From Acrasis kona (Eukaryota > Heterolobosea > Eutetramitea > Acrasida > Acrasidae): a stretch of DNA of 64,000 bases. The notes below the pieces were generated by a model. It worked only from the letters and a program-made list of their open reading frames with translations. It searched no databases and was not told the DNA's origin. Position numbers and translations under genes: made by a program. Of this stretch, positions 1 through 10,760 are shown in pieces (positions within the stretch are counted from its first letter, which is position 1; the number at the start of each line of letters is the position of its first letter). The stretch spans positions 62,001-126,000 of the forward strand of contig JAOPGA020001235.1 in assembly GCA_026419775.2 (NCBI GenBank), read 5' to 3'.

Positions 1-1
1 A

Positions 2-1340
2 GAACAGAATGCTCCACAAACTACTAAGGCTCTTATTATTTTATATGCAATTACCTTGGTGATGGTTTTAACCAGAAGTATAGATTTTGTTCTATACGTA
101 AGAATGTCGAAAAAGATGGTTAACTACGAGTATGTCACTAGAAATCATTTTTAGACTAAAATGTACCAGCTTCTTTTTAGGTGGTATCCTGTTGTCCTTA
201 GGATTTTGTTGTATATCTTGGCCGGTTGTTTGGATTAAAAATGTTAACAGGAGGCATCACTAAGCAGATGCGCAAATTCCCCAACTATAAATTTATTCTT
301 ATGGGTGTGTTCGACGCCATTGGTGTTGTTGTCAGTACAATTCCCGCTGCGTATGCAACAGGCCCAACTGTTGTAGTCATGGCACAAGGAATCGTGGTCA
401 TAAACTTGATTGCATCATTTATATTCTTGAAATTTAGGTATACTTTCTTCCATTACGTTGGTATGCTGTTGGTCGTTTGTGGTATCACTATTGAGGTCTT
501 CCCAGCACTTGCAGGCACACAATCTGGTGCTGACGATAAATACAATTGGGTGTGGCTTCTATTATTGTTCCTTGCAAATATTCCAATGGCGGCGAGCAAT
601 GTATACAAAGAAAAATACCTCAAAGAAGCAGTAAGTTGTGTTTTATTAAGGATGACGATGTAACATGATTAGAAATTAGACGTGTGGTACATGAATGCTT
701 GGGTGGCCCTCTACCAACTCATTTTTGGTTTCATATCATTCCCTATTGTTTATATCCCCACCCCTGATCGTGATGGAAGAAGGACATTTATCAACTTTTA
801 CGATACTTGGACCTACCTTGGAAATAGTTGGAAGTGCTTTGCAGGAATAAACAGTCAAGACAATGACATGTGTGATTACTTCTATGCAATCTTTATTATA
901 TTCATGGCATTTAACATGACCGTAAGTGAGATGACTCTTCTAAACAACTAACAACGTAGTATAACATTCTCATGCTTATTGTATTCCAAAAAGGAAGCTC
1001 TACTCTAGCTGTGGTTGCAAGCGCTGCCAGATTGGCATTATCCAACTTGGGTTTCCTCATCAAGTTCCTTGCTGGCGAGGCATACCAACCAGAACTAACC
1101 TACTTTGACATTATTGCCTTATTCGTCCTGATGGCTGGAATCGTCGTCTACTCTGCAACACGTGAATACATTGCCGATGATAGTGACTTCTTCGTCAGGA
1201 CTTGGAACACTGTGTTTTCTTGTTGTAACAAAAAGAAGAAAGTGATCGCTGATCCTAACATGAGAGGAAGGTACGACGAGATTGCTAGATACGATTACAA
1301 TACAAAGGGTGGTGGAGAAGTTATTTATCTTGATCAATAA
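2..1340 (+). CDS. CRT-like (chloroquine-resistance-transporter family) membrane transporter, 5' partial
   Basis: Multi-pass transporter of the drug/metabolite superfamily, CRT-like branch. Family members export small molecules or peptides from lysosome-like vacuoles. The gene enters from the left edge, so the N-terminus is missing. Several hydrophobic helices are visible, and the segment around FNMTYNILMLIVFQ followed by KGSSTLAVVAS matches the conserved C-terminal helices of PfCRT and Dictyostelium crtp proteins. Exon joins that keep frame are 630/673 (42-nt intron) and 921/960 (38-nt intron). The first exon ends near 97-130. Its join to the second exon is unresolved, because the best-matching reading (WYPVVLRILLYILAG) and the downstream frame differ by one base near 226. 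The tail is hydrophilic. Its stop lies 21 bp from the stop of the opposing Rab gene. Family call is solid; substrate unknown. Confidence 0.8.
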
Positions 1341-1361
1341 AATATTTATTATACAAAAGTG

Positions 1362-2124
1362 TCAGCCGCAACATTGTTTCTGCTCTTGTGTTGTTTTGGG
1401 CTCGTCAGCAACACTTATTCCTCCATTCTTCCCGTACATGCGTGATTCGGTTCGTGTCACTCTTCTCTCTGTGTTGTCAATTATTATTCCACTGTTTTGT
1501 TTTCCAAGTAACTCTGTGCGTGAGGGGGCGCTACTTTTTTTTTCCAAAATTCTTTTTGTCAGGTCCAAGAATGCTTCGTCGACATTTCTGTTTGCCTTTG
1601 CACTTGTGTGCAAGTGAACGGCGCCTACTGACTTTGCATATTCTGCAACCTCTTCGTCGCTTACTTGTCTGTTTTTCATGTCTGATTTGTTTCCTGCAAT
1701 GGTGATTGTAATGTCGTCGCCAACAACTTTTCTTAATTCTTTCACCCAATTCTTCGCTCTGATGAATGTGTCGTGATCTGTGACATCATATACCAATAGA
1801 GCCCCATCTGCGTTTCTATAGTATATAGGGCCGAGTGCATGAAAACGTTCTTGTCCGGCTGTCCGCGTAAGTATTTAATATTAACGTAAAACAAAATACC
1901 TGTGTCCCAGACTGAAATTGTGACAGTTTTATCTCCTATCCTAAGCTCTTTCTGCAAGTAGGTGGCTTGAATTGTGCTCTGCTGATGATCGTCAAAAGAG
2001 TTCTTCACAAATCTAAGGGTAAGTGAAGTCTTCCCAACACGACCTTTCGTTACTATGAACAAAAACTAGAACAAAAACACTTACCCTCTCCGAGAAGAAC
2101 AATCTTAAAATTATGCCGACTCAT
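1362..2124 (-). CDS. Rab21-like small GTPase
   Basis: Small GTPase of the Rab family, closest in style to Rab21, which acts in early-endosome and integrin traffic. Three exons (2085-2124, 1900-2043, 1362-1858; introns 41 and 41 nt) give 226 aa. The G motifs are intact: P-loop GEGRVGKTS, switch II WDTAGQERF, NKSD and TSAK. The C-terminus CCG offers two cysteines for geranylgeranylation. The first acceptor is placed after AAAG at 2044 because that restores the canonical P-loop; an earlier AG would insert three residues into it. The ATG at 2124 (MSRHNFKIVLLGE) is a typical Rab start. Rab21 over Rab5/22 rests on the overall motif style and the C-terminus, so the subfamily is moderately sure and the family certain. 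Confidence 0.92.
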
Positions 2125-2278
2125 CCTGGTTGTTTTGATTGCTTCCACTTGGGATTGGGTTGAGTCTGCTTTGTAATGACTAGAATCATATATCCCACCA
2201 AAGGAGTGTTACACGTTTAGCCTAAAGAAAGGAGAAATATATATAAGCAAAAAAAACATTTAATAAAAGCATGTATAT

Positions 2279-3835
2279 TTAATCAAAGAATTCGTCATAT
2301 GCAGGTGCTTGATGCATGGAAGCCGACGGTTGGTGTGAATTGCTCTGTTCGTAATGTCTTCTGGCAGCTTGTTCGTACGCTTCTAAAGGAACTGGTGGAG
2401 GAACGGTACCCGTTGGTCTCGTCTGCGTCTGTCCAATGTTACTGTCATCCAAAGATGGGTATAATGTAGCAGAAGGATACATTGGGCTGCTGGTGTATTG
2501 AGGTGGTGGCAGGGAATGCGAATGAGAGTGTTGAGGTTGTTGAGGTTGTGAATGTTGAGGAGTGGTTGGTTGTTGGTATTGTGATTGAGGATAGTACTGT
2601 GATTGTTGTTGGCCATAAAGGTTGTCAACTGGAGGGACTTGGGGTGAGTGTTGATATTGATGTTGCTGGTGTTGTGGTTGTGGTGGTTGTGGTAGTTGTG
2701 GTTGTTGATATTGTTGCTGTTGGTGCTGTTGTGGTAGTTGTTGAATTTGTTGTTGATACAAATGTGGGAATTGTTGCCTATGTTGGTTGATGAGGTTATC
2801 GTGGCGTAGTCTCGCTACGACAAAGATAGGGATATCCTTTTCAAGGTCGGTCGCCATGCTGATGGCACCGTGTAACCTGACAAAATAAGAGACTTGTACG
2901 ATCTTACCGACATGGACACCTTTTCCTACTTCTTTGTAAAATACGGACTCACATGCGGTCGTGGGAACGACTAACTGTACCACTTGAGATTTCTTTTGTT
3001 TTTGACCAAGGTCACCGATCTTGTGCGTGGCTAGAATGTAGTTATCAGCTCTTTTTAATGGGACAACATCGATTTTTTGAACCAATGTAGCTGTCAAACC
3101 TGAGACAAGCTTTGTTGTGTTGTTCGCGATCTCTAAATTTATTTTACAATTATCGCCCGTTAGAAATACTTTGCTTTCAAACTCTGCTTTGACATCTAGT
3201 GTTGATCTTGCCATCATGAATGACTTGTTGGTGACGTCAACAAAGGGAGTTGAGGAGTTTCCGAGTAAGTTCATGTCAAAGAGGGATCCGGCAATTGGAA
3301 CCTTCGCGCTTGAAATTAAATTGCTCATGTTGCCACCTTGGACGGCAACTGTTATTCTTAGCTCGTAGTCTATGTGAGCACCGGTTGGTGTTGTAAACGA
3401 GGGAGGGCATTGGTCTGGTACTCTAAATGAGAATGGATATCTATGCGAGCCGGCAGGGACATTTTCAGCAGGTGTCTTAGATGTGCCTAGCATGCTTGAA
3501 ATGCCAGAGAACACCTTGTTGACAACGTTGCCAGCAGTTGATGTTATCTTCGATCCTGGTCCCTCAAGCTGTTGAGAGAAATTATGGAATACACTAACTT
3601 CCTTCTTTCCGTTTACTTCTACAAACTCTCTTCCGAAAAATTCAAGTGTAACCATGGATACAGCTAGGGGAAAAGGCAATTTTAGTTCTGCGTACCCCTT
3701 GACTTCATCGCTGCTACAAAACTCTCTTTGAGGGAAAAATATTAAAAGCTCGTTCCTTAACATGTGTTCTGATGTTGTTGTGTAATTTTTGGTTCTTAAT
3801 TCTTGTATTTTTAGATTTGGACGGTGCAATTTCAT
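2279..3835 (-). CDS. Arrestin-domain protein with Gln/Pro-rich tail
   Basis: Single-exon gene, 518 aa. About residues 25-350 form paired arrestin N and C beta-sandwich domains: GYAELKLPFPLAVSMVTLEF, then the proline-rich loop YPFSFRVPDQCPPSFT typical of alpha-arrestins, then a C-domain from about residue 210. The last ~160 residues are low-complexity Gln/Pro/His/Ser sequence encoded by an imperfect CAA/CAG tract at about 2590-2770. Alpha-arrestins act as adaptors linking membrane cargo to ubiquitin ligases and sorting; the tail may hold interaction motifs, although no clear PPxY is seen. The strand-opposite open frame over the tract is only a shadow of the repeat. Fold is well supported; partners are unknown. 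Confidence 0.88.
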   Translation of the reverse strand: MKLHRPNLKIQELRTKNYTTTSEHMLRNELLIFFPQREFCSSDEVKGYAELKLPFPLAVSMVTLEFFGREFVEVNGKKEVSVFHNFSQQLEGPGSKITSTAGNVVNKVFSGISSMLGTSKTPAENVPAGSHRYPFSFRVPDQCPPSFTTPTGAHIDYELRITVAVQGGNMSNLISSAKVPIAGSLFDMNLLGNSSTPFVDVTNKSFMMARSTLDVKAEFESKVFLTGDNCKINLEIANNTTKLVSGLTATLVQKIDVVPLKRADNYILATHKIGDLGQKQKKSQVVQLVVPTTACESVFYKEVGKGVHVGKIVQVSYFVRLHGAISMATDLEKDIPIFVVARLRHDNLINQHRQQFPHLYQQQIQQLPQQHQQQQYQQPQLPQPPQPQHQQHQYQHSPQVPPVDNLYGQQQSQYYPQSQYQQPTTPQHSQPQQPQHSHSHSLPPPQYTSSPMYPSATLYPSLDDSNIGQTQTRPTGTVPPPVPLEAYEQAARRHYEQSNSHQPSASMHQAPAYDEFFD

Positions 3836-3873
3836 TACAATTAGAACATTCTAAAAACACAAAGGACATCTAC

Positions 3874-4791
3874 TCAAATCGCGGTTTTTATTACTAAATC
3901 ATAACATGCTGAATCTATTGTTCTCTGATGAAGTTGTTCAGCAAAAAAATTCAGGGTTATCGCTGGTGGAACTGGTTTTATTACTAAGCAGGACCCTTCT
4001 GGAACCGTGATAACCTTAACATTCTTGTCGTCCGCAGAGTACTCTATCCGGAAAATCTTTTGCACACCAAGAAAAGGACTAGCTGAAAAAGTTTGGTTGT
4101 CTGCTGTAATCCGTAACTGATCGTTTGGGTCATTTCGTACATAGGCTCTAACGTTATTTGTCACATCCATTGGACCATATTTTGCGGACTTTATTGTCAA
4201 TGAATTGCAAGGGATAATGTGAATAACTCCTTTACCGAACGTTGATGAGCACCGAATGCTATTATCACCGGCGACTTTAAACATAAGTAGAAAGCTCTCA
4301 TACCCACTGGAATTTGATCCGAAAGCTCCCTTCTCAATAGTTAGATGAAGAGTTCTGTTTTCCACGATAGATTCAACGACTTGTTTGGTTACATTTATGA
4401 ACCCGTATTGTGCAAGATATACCTGAATATCGTGCTTGTATCGAATGCCCTCTGTTTGAATTATCGAGTCCTCATCGTGGTCCAAGTGTATAATTTCTCC
4501 CTCTTTTCCAGCTTTTGCATACGTCTTGTCATCTATGCTGTAAGCCATTATAAATGTTTTAACAACCCCAAACCAAGGGTCCGAGAATATGCTATTTCCT
4601 ATTCGAAAGCTTATGTCACCCCTCTGAACAAATGAATCTACAATCTTTGTGACATCTCTTGGTCCATACCACGCTGTAATTACTTGCGGAGCGACAACAC
4701 TGAACTTCCTCTTTTTGGTGTTTGTTTTACTTGTATCTTCCATACCCTCTCCCATGAATTTTAAAACAAATAGATTTCCTTGGATGGCCAC
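3874..4791 (-). CDS. YG-x-x-DVT repeat protein, uncharacterised
   Basis: Single-exon gene, 305 aa. It contains three related segments of roughly 85-90 residues, each opening with a YG..(D/N)VT signature: WYGPRDVTKIV near residue 42, QYGFINVTKQV near residue 130 and KYGPMDVTNNV near residue 205. The first and third also share a downstream F..(D/S)P(W/F)(F/L)GV.K block. Similar YGP-DVT units occur in lineage-expanded protein families of amoebae, and the pattern recalls the C-terminal DUF3395 region of DNAJC11; that link is from memory and weak. There is no signal peptide or membrane helix. The middle repeat is the most divergent. Function unknown; coding status is strong because the frame is long and internally repeated. 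Confidence 0.75.
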   Translation of the reverse strand: MAIQGNLFVLKFMGEGMEDTSKTNTKKRKFSVVAPQVITAWYGPRDVTKIVDSFVQRGDISFRIGNSIFSDPWFGVVKTFIMAYSIDDKTYAKAGKEGEIIHLDHDEDSIIQTEGIRYKHDIQVYLAQYGFINVTKQVVESIVENRTLHLTIEKGAFGSNSSGYESFLLMFKVAGDNSIRCSSTFGKGVIHIIPCNSLTIKSAKYGPMDVTNNVRAYVRNDPNDQLRITADNQTFSASPFLGVQKIFRIEYSADDKNVKVITVPEGSCLVIKPVPPAITLNFFAEQLHQRTIDSACYDLVIKTAI

Positions 4792-4900
4792 AGCAGAATC
4801 TCTTTCCTCCTAATCTCCTGGACAAGGAGACAACCATGGTCCGCGGATGATATTATTATTATAAAAGGAATCCTTATTATTATATAATATAACGTTTATT

Positions 4901-6086
4901 TTAGAACATTAAAGATGCCATCTTTCTTCTTCCACTTTTCGTCACATCACTGTCGGGTCCCAAGGAATTAAAGAATAATATTAAAAGTTTCTTTGCCTCC
5001 TCAGCTTTTTCTTTATCGTAACCGACTCTCTTCCTCAATAACTGTAAGCACTGGTCCACTGCTTTTTGATGTTCATTTTCTAAAAAGTATCTTGACGCCA
5101 TTTGTAATTGAGAGTCATAATTTGGAGCGTCGGGTGATACAGTTTGAATCAATTCCTGCATGCGATCTGATTTTTGTTGTTCAGTTTCTTTCAAGTATTC
5201 CTCTCCTAAGGTTTTGTATACCTCAAAGATGGAATTTGTAGTGGACACATCAGGTTCATTTAACACATTAGGATGTTGTTTTGCAATTTCACCGACGGCA
5301 TCAATCATTTGCTTCGCCGCACCAAAATCTTTATTTTTTAAAGCACATATGACTAAAGCACTATAGACTTTTGGATGTAATGTCTTTCTATCTTCTTCGG
5401 AGCCATTTTCTCCAAGTATGCCAGCCAAGATCTCTGTAGCAGGTTCAATCTGACCTCCCGCCATGAGTTGTCTTGCTTGCCTGTAGAGTTGGTCAGGGGT
5501 TTGTGGGGTGTTTGCTGCTTCAGTTTGGCTGGTTACAATCTTGCCACCACCACCTACTTCTATGAGTTTTTTAACTAATTCTTTTACAGTTTGCTCGCTT
5601 TGAGCACCTTGGAAGACCTTTGCAAAGTTTTTGTTCATAAAAACAAATACCATTGGTAACGATGACACACCAAACTCCTGTGCCAATGTTGGTTGTTGAT
5701 CGGTGTTGATCTTGACGAGTTTGATGGAACCTTCCGCATTCTTAACTTCTTGCTCCAACAATGGTGTCAACTTTTTGCAAGGACCGCACCAACTATAAAG
5801 GTTAATTTACGAATGCATGATCAACCTACTCTGCATAGAAATCAAGGATAACGGGTACTGGAGATTTTATGACCTCTTCATTAAAGTTTTCAGCGGTGAC
5901 ATCAACAATTAATTGACTTCCCTCTTGCCTCAAAATTGTTGTTTTCGAAAAATTATACACATTGTTCTTGTGAAACGATCTTATCTGTGGCGCAACAACA
6001 ACAACACTTCTCAATGCGACTGCAACGCGCGATAACTTTGTAGTGGCGAAAGCAACACGTGGAACTTTCGATGCAAACTTGAACAT
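4901..6086 (-). CDS. Mitochondrial thioredoxin-TPR protein (CnoX/YbbN-like)
   Basis: Two exons (5830-6086 and 4901-5792; 37-nt intron inside the thioredoxin motif) give 382 aa. The N-terminus is rich in Arg, Ala and Val with few acids, typical of a mitochondrial presequence. A thioredoxin fold follows, with active site WCGPCKK formed across the splice, and then a helical region of tetratricopeptide type from about residue 195 (DQLYRQARQLMAGGQIEPAT and later repeats). Thioredoxin plus TPR is the layout of bacterial CnoX/YbbN, a redox-linked holdase that works with chaperonin. A mitochondrial descendant with a similar role is a reasonable inference. Both active-site cysteines are kept, so redox activity is possible. 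The splice is confident because it restores DFYADWCGPC. Confidence 0.88.
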
Positions 6087-6227
6087 TATTTTCTAGTCTT
6101 TTACAATTTTCACAAGACAAAGAAAAAATGCTTACCTGTGTAAAACGAACAGGGGACAAGAAATTGAAAAAACAAGCACAATGATATTATGCATAAGAAG
6201 CTACTAATAATTTTAATTCTTTTACAA

Positions 6228-8150
6228 TTATTTATACCTCTCGCGTGCCGTTTTGTACACCATGTCTTTGTAACGATCTCCTGGACCCTTGGCCATTCTA
6301 GCATTCTTTTGAGCAAGTTCCTCCACGCTCATCACGGGACTATCAAATCCAAGACCAAGACCAGCACTTCGAACCTGCACATTAATAGGTGCAGTAATGC
6401 CAGTGTTATTCTTACCGAGACCTTGTCCCTCGCTCCATCCAAGTTTCTTTAGTAATTTGTTACCAATGTTGTCATCATTCAAATCACCCAATTCTCTTTT
6501 TCTCTTTTTATTACCAGTAGAGCTATTCTCCACGGGAACATGATCGGACACATCACTAGGCGTCGTGGTAGTAGTAGTTGCAGATGTAGAATCTGGAACA
6601 TTAAGTAACGAATCAATTTCACCCAAGAAGGATGCAAATTCAGCCTCTTTGGCTTTTTCTTCTTTGCGTTCGGCTCTCTTTAATGCATTCAAATACTTTG
6701 GATTGGCGACTGCTGGTTTGCTGATGAGTATTTCCTCTGGCGGCGTCGACGAATCTGCATCTCTTTTATCAGTTGCATTCACATCACTCTGTGTCACAAC
6801 AGCAACAGGTTGTTGTTCCTCGGCGGCGGCGACTTTTGATTCTTCTTGTTGTTGTTGCTGTTGCATTTGAAGTTGTTGGACAGGAATGTAATTACATGTG
6901 TACACATCATAGTATAGCCATTGTGCAGAATTGTTGTCATAAAAGTATTTTGTCTTTGTGTCGTAGTGGTAACCTAATGCTGCATTGTAATAGTATCCAC
7001 ATGTTTCGTCATATACGTATCCTTGGTTGAGTAGAGTATGGATCTCATCCATTTGTTCTTTTCGTTGATAATCTTCTTCTGATGAGGTTTGACCGTAACT
7101 ATAGTATGATTGCCAAGCAGCTAACGATCCATCTTGTGGTTGACTACTTTCTAAATGTTGTCTTCTTGCATAAGTCACGTTCACAACGTTACCGTCGATG
7201 GTTAATGACGTACACTTCTCCATGGCACGAATACAATCTGTTGTGGTGTGAAATTCGACGAAGCCGAATTGTTTGCTGGCCATTGTGTGCTTGTCGCGGA
7301 TGATGCGTACGCACTTGACGGCAGCCATGTTGTTGAACACTCTGTATAATGTATCCTCGTTTGTATGGCTGTTTAGAGATCGGACAATTAATTCGACGGT
7401 TGGTCTGGCGGAGCCACCTGCTTCGGTTCCATCTTTGTGTGCAAGTACTTCTGTGGCATGGATGGATCTTGGAGAAAAACAGGAAAAGCACTTGACGCGG
7501 TGTGAGAAGTTTCTTAAAGAGCACTACATGTTGTTTTACAAATGATTCATACAAAAGAGCACAATACCTTTTCGCAGATCCAGTCCTTATAGGTAACGGA
7601 TTTGTCCTGCTGTTGTTGGTGCTGTTTGGCTAAATGCTGCAGCTGCTCTTGTGTGCTGATTTGTTCTTCCTCTACTTGAGCCGTTTGTAACTGCTGATGC
7701 ATGTTCTTTTTGTGGCTGTACTCTACGTAGACAAAATGTTGGCCAATGTACAAACCACCACCACACGAGTCAATCAAGAGCTTACTGCTTTCCAAGTTGT
7801 CAAAATCTAAGAATCCAAAGCCTCGACTCTCATTGGTTCTCTTATCTCTCGCTATTTTAGCGTTTTGGGCGACTAGGCCATAATTTCTATATACTATGCT
7901 CCTTATCTTTGTGATAAGTGTTTAGAAGGTCTTCAAATAGTATGGAAAATTTTACTTCGTCCTCCGTTGTCGTAGGAGCGAGCCCTTTAAGCACTATACT
8001 TGTGGATGGTTCGGTGTTTTCGTTTCTTTTATACCTTGAATCTCCGTAATCACTACCCCTTGACTCTTCAACATACTCCCCGTTAAGTTTCTGTTGAACA
8101 ATGTGAGATATCTTTTTCTCAAGCTCCTTGAACGTTGTTTGCTTTTGCAT
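6228..8150 (-). CDS. RBM5/RBM10-type splicing regulator (RRM-ZnF-RRM-OCRE-G-patch)
   Basis: Three exons (7956-8150, 7568-7906, 6228-7523; introns 49 and 44 nt) give 609 aa. Domain order: RRM1 (STSIVLKGLAPTTTEDE across the first splice, then RGFGFLDF), a Gln-rich stretch, a RanBP2-type zinc finger (WICEKC spliced to CFSC), RRM2 (VELIVRSLNS ... QFGFVEF), an OCRE aromatic repeat region (GYVYDETCGYYYNAALGYHY), a low-complexity linker, and a G-patch (LLKKLGWSEGQGLGKNNTG). This is the full architecture of RBM5/6/10 and plant SUA, which control 3' splice-site choice in the spliceosomal A complex. The G-patch would recruit a DEAH helicase. In a genome of very short introns, retention of this regulator is notable. 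Family assignment is very secure. Confidence 0.94.
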
Positions 8151-8480
8151 CTAGATCGGACTCTGTTTATTTCAACATGATAGAGGTTAATTTCATGTCA
8201 TGCAAATAACCATTTGGTATTAATCAAACCTGAGTGTTACTTGAAAAGACTTCAATCCCGTTGTTGGTTTGGTGAAATTTGTAAAAACAATCCGTCAACA
8301 CACTTACAAAAGTCCACTTCGGATGTCTTAAGATCAAAGTATAGCTGAGAAGAATAATTCAAAGTTAGTACGAACTATCTACTAAAAAATGAATTAATAT
8401 TTGTTCCTGAATTCAAGTTCGTTTTAATCAACCAAACTCTATTTTTAACCTAAATTTCGATCAACCATTGTACAAACAAC
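8151..8480. other. Divergent intergenic region
   Basis: A 330-bp AT-rich spacer between the start codons of the RBM5/10-like gene (minus) and the thioredoxin-UBX gene (plus). It must carry both promoters and 5' UTRs. I see no clear TATA box, repeat or RNA structure. Confidence 0.5.
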
Positions 8481-10064
8481 ATGTCTAAGACCATCGATAT
8501 CGCCAGCGAGGATCAATATAGAGATACCCTCCGAAACTCGGGAAACAAACTTGTTGTTGTAGATTTCTACGCCACATGGTGCGGACCATGCCAACAATGC
8601 GCCCCGCAATATGCTGCACTCTCCACCAAGTACACTAATGTTGTGTTCCTAAAAGTTGATGTAGACAAACACAGGGTATGCAACTAAATGACTCAGATCA
8701 CTAATAATACTTAGGGAATTGCATCTAATGCTGGTGTTAAAGCAATGCCTACTTTCATGCTGTACAGAAATAATACGAAAGTAACAGAGATTACCGGAGC
8801 AGACATGAATAAATTAGAACAACTTATTTTGCAATACGGAGATAACTTTGAAGCTTTCAAGGGACAAGGCAAAACATTAGGAACTCCAGGAAAGCCTTTT
8901 GTAAATCCATGGAAGTCAGATCAACCTCCAGTAAAGAAGAACAAACCTGAAGAGGAATCTACACCCAATGAACAAGCACCAGAACCCGTACAACCCACTC
9001 CTCCCAAACAAGACCTGATGCAGTTTGATGATGAAGATGATGACGTCAAGAAGGCCATCGCTCTCTCCCTTGAACAAGAATCAAAACAAGACATCCCAGC
9101 CGACACCAAACCATCAGATGAAGAAATGAAAACAGAGGAAGAAAACAAAGAAAAGCCAGCGGTTGACCAAGAAGAGGTGATGAAATTAATTGAAGCCCAA
9201 GTAGATCAAGCAGTACTTAAAGAACTTTTAGACATGGAATTCCCAAAAATTCGTGCATTAAAGTCCCTAATCAACACTGGTAACAAGGGTCAAGAAGCAG
9301 CTATTGAATGGCTTTTGAACCATCAAGAAGACGCAGACATTGATGATCCCATAGAGTACAAGATTGAAACGGACGAAGAAAAGGCAAAGCGCTTAGCAGA
9401 AGCAAAAGAAAAGGCAAAACAATTACAAGCAGAAGCCAGAAGAAAGGTTCAAGAGATTGAAAAGAAGGCAGAAATTGATCGTGAAAAGAAGAGAAGAGAA
9501 TCTGGAAAAGAGATTAATGAAGTCAAGGAGAAATTCGAAGCAGCACAAAGGATCAGAGAAAGAGAGTTGGAAGCAGCTCAAAAGAAGAAGGACAAGGAGG
9601 ATAAAGCCAAAATTAAGAGACAATTAAAAGAAGATCAAGCAAGAAGAAAAGCTGAAAGATTAATCAAGGAAGGAAAATTAGACGAAGTGAGAGAGTTGGA
9701 AAATGAAATGAAAATGTCATTCCTTCCAAAAGATGCGAAGACCTCAACCGGTGTCACATCTTCTTCAAGTTCCAGCGCAACATCATCAAGCACAAACACA
9801 ACATCTCAGACCAAGTCAGAACCAACCGAAGCAACAGTCAGAATTCGTTTATTGGATGGAACAACGCAGAACTGTACTTTTAAACCAACAGATACATTAA
9901 GAACCGTATACAATCAAGCAGCGCTGTTGATGGGTGGCAACAAGAGATTTAGTTTGATGGTCCCTCCAAGAACAACTTTTGCTACTAATCAATTAGACAG
10001 CACGAATTTGAAGACTGCTGGGTTGGCGCCAAGAGGTCAAGTCGTTTGTACACCCAACGTTTAA
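8481..10064 (+). CDS. Thioredoxin-UIM-UBA-UBX fusion protein
   Basis: Two exons (8481-8675 and 8715-10064; 39-nt intron) give 514 aa. An N-terminal thioredoxin domain keeps the active site WCGPCQQC. Next comes an acidic ubiquitin-interacting motif ([14 protein letters not shown]), then a UBA-like domain ([18 protein letters not shown] ... [10 protein letters not shown]), a long charged coiled coil, a Ser/Thr linker and a C-terminal UBX domain ([20 protein letters not shown]). UBX domains dock on p97/VCP, and UIM plus UBA bind ubiquitin, so this looks like a p97 adaptor. The UBA-coiled coil-UBX part resembles UBXN1/SAKS1. The catalytic-type thioredoxin at the N-terminus is unusual, since UBX proteins more often carry a redox-dead UAS fold. 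It may couple redox activity to ubiquitin-directed unfolding; that is inference. Confidence 0.92.
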
Positions 10065-10161
10065 ATTATAAAAAATAGATTCATCATTAAATGTATTTAT
10101 TGTGTTTTGTCTTATGTTGAAAATGCCTGCCTGATTGTGATGGATTCTAAAACGTTTGAAC

Positions 10162-10513
10162 TTATTTCTTCTTTTTAGGATCCTCTGGAAAATATTGTCG
10201 CATGACTCTCTTGACTCCATCATCTATTGCTTTCTAATGGTTAGACCAATTGAATGTAACGTTTAATTACCCTTCTTGCAGAAATTAGTGCTGTTACCCT
10301 ATCTGCTATATTGTTTACTATACCACAACCAATGTCTTGATGCTCGTTTCCAGCATCTCTATTATACAGTTTGACGAGTGCACTAATGCAACAATTAAAA
10401 GTTCCGTTCTGATTTTCATCTATATAATCTACTTGCACGTCTAAAAGTTCAAATTTGAATCCCATCCTCTCGCAGTCTCTTGTGACCAAGGTTCTGAAAT
10501 CTTCTTGTGCCAT
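10162..10513 (-). CDS. Short Rad52/22-family DNA-annealing protein
   Basis: Two exons (10271-10513 and 10162-10233; 37-nt intron) give 104 aa. The core matches the second half of the Rad52 annealing domain: GTFNCCISALVKLYNRDAG, HQDIGCGIVNN (compare HEDVGYG of Rad52), then ARRKAIDDGVKRVMRQYF (compare ARKEAVTDGLKRALRSFG). The spliced second exon supplies the helix and a basic tail ending KKKK. Full Rad52 is over 400 aa, and even its N-terminal domain is about 180, so this is a mini version without the Rad51- and RPA-binding tail. Possible roles are single-strand annealing in nucleus or mitochondrion. An upstream exon supplying the missing first strand-helix part cannot be excluded, but I see no good candidate. 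Confidence 0.75.
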
Positions 10514-10760
10514 GTCGAATTTACTTACAATAATATTTTGTAAGTGATGTTTGGTTTTCTTTGGTAAATGGTAGTTGAGGGAACCTGGTTGAATATCTCA
10601 ACTGATAAAATGAGCTACAGATCAAAATTTTCTTATAAAAATCTGAAAACGAAGCAGATATTTCTAACATTCACAGAAGGTTGGTATTATCTGGTCATGC
10701 ACCTCCTAGTAATAATAATTTGAAGATAATAGTTGTCGAAAGTAAACTTTAATAGCTAGC

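Noticed and set aside
2482-2790. Open plus-strand frame rich in Val over the arrestin gene
   Set aside because: It is the antisense shadow of the CAA/CAG-rich Gln tract of the arrestin-like protein.
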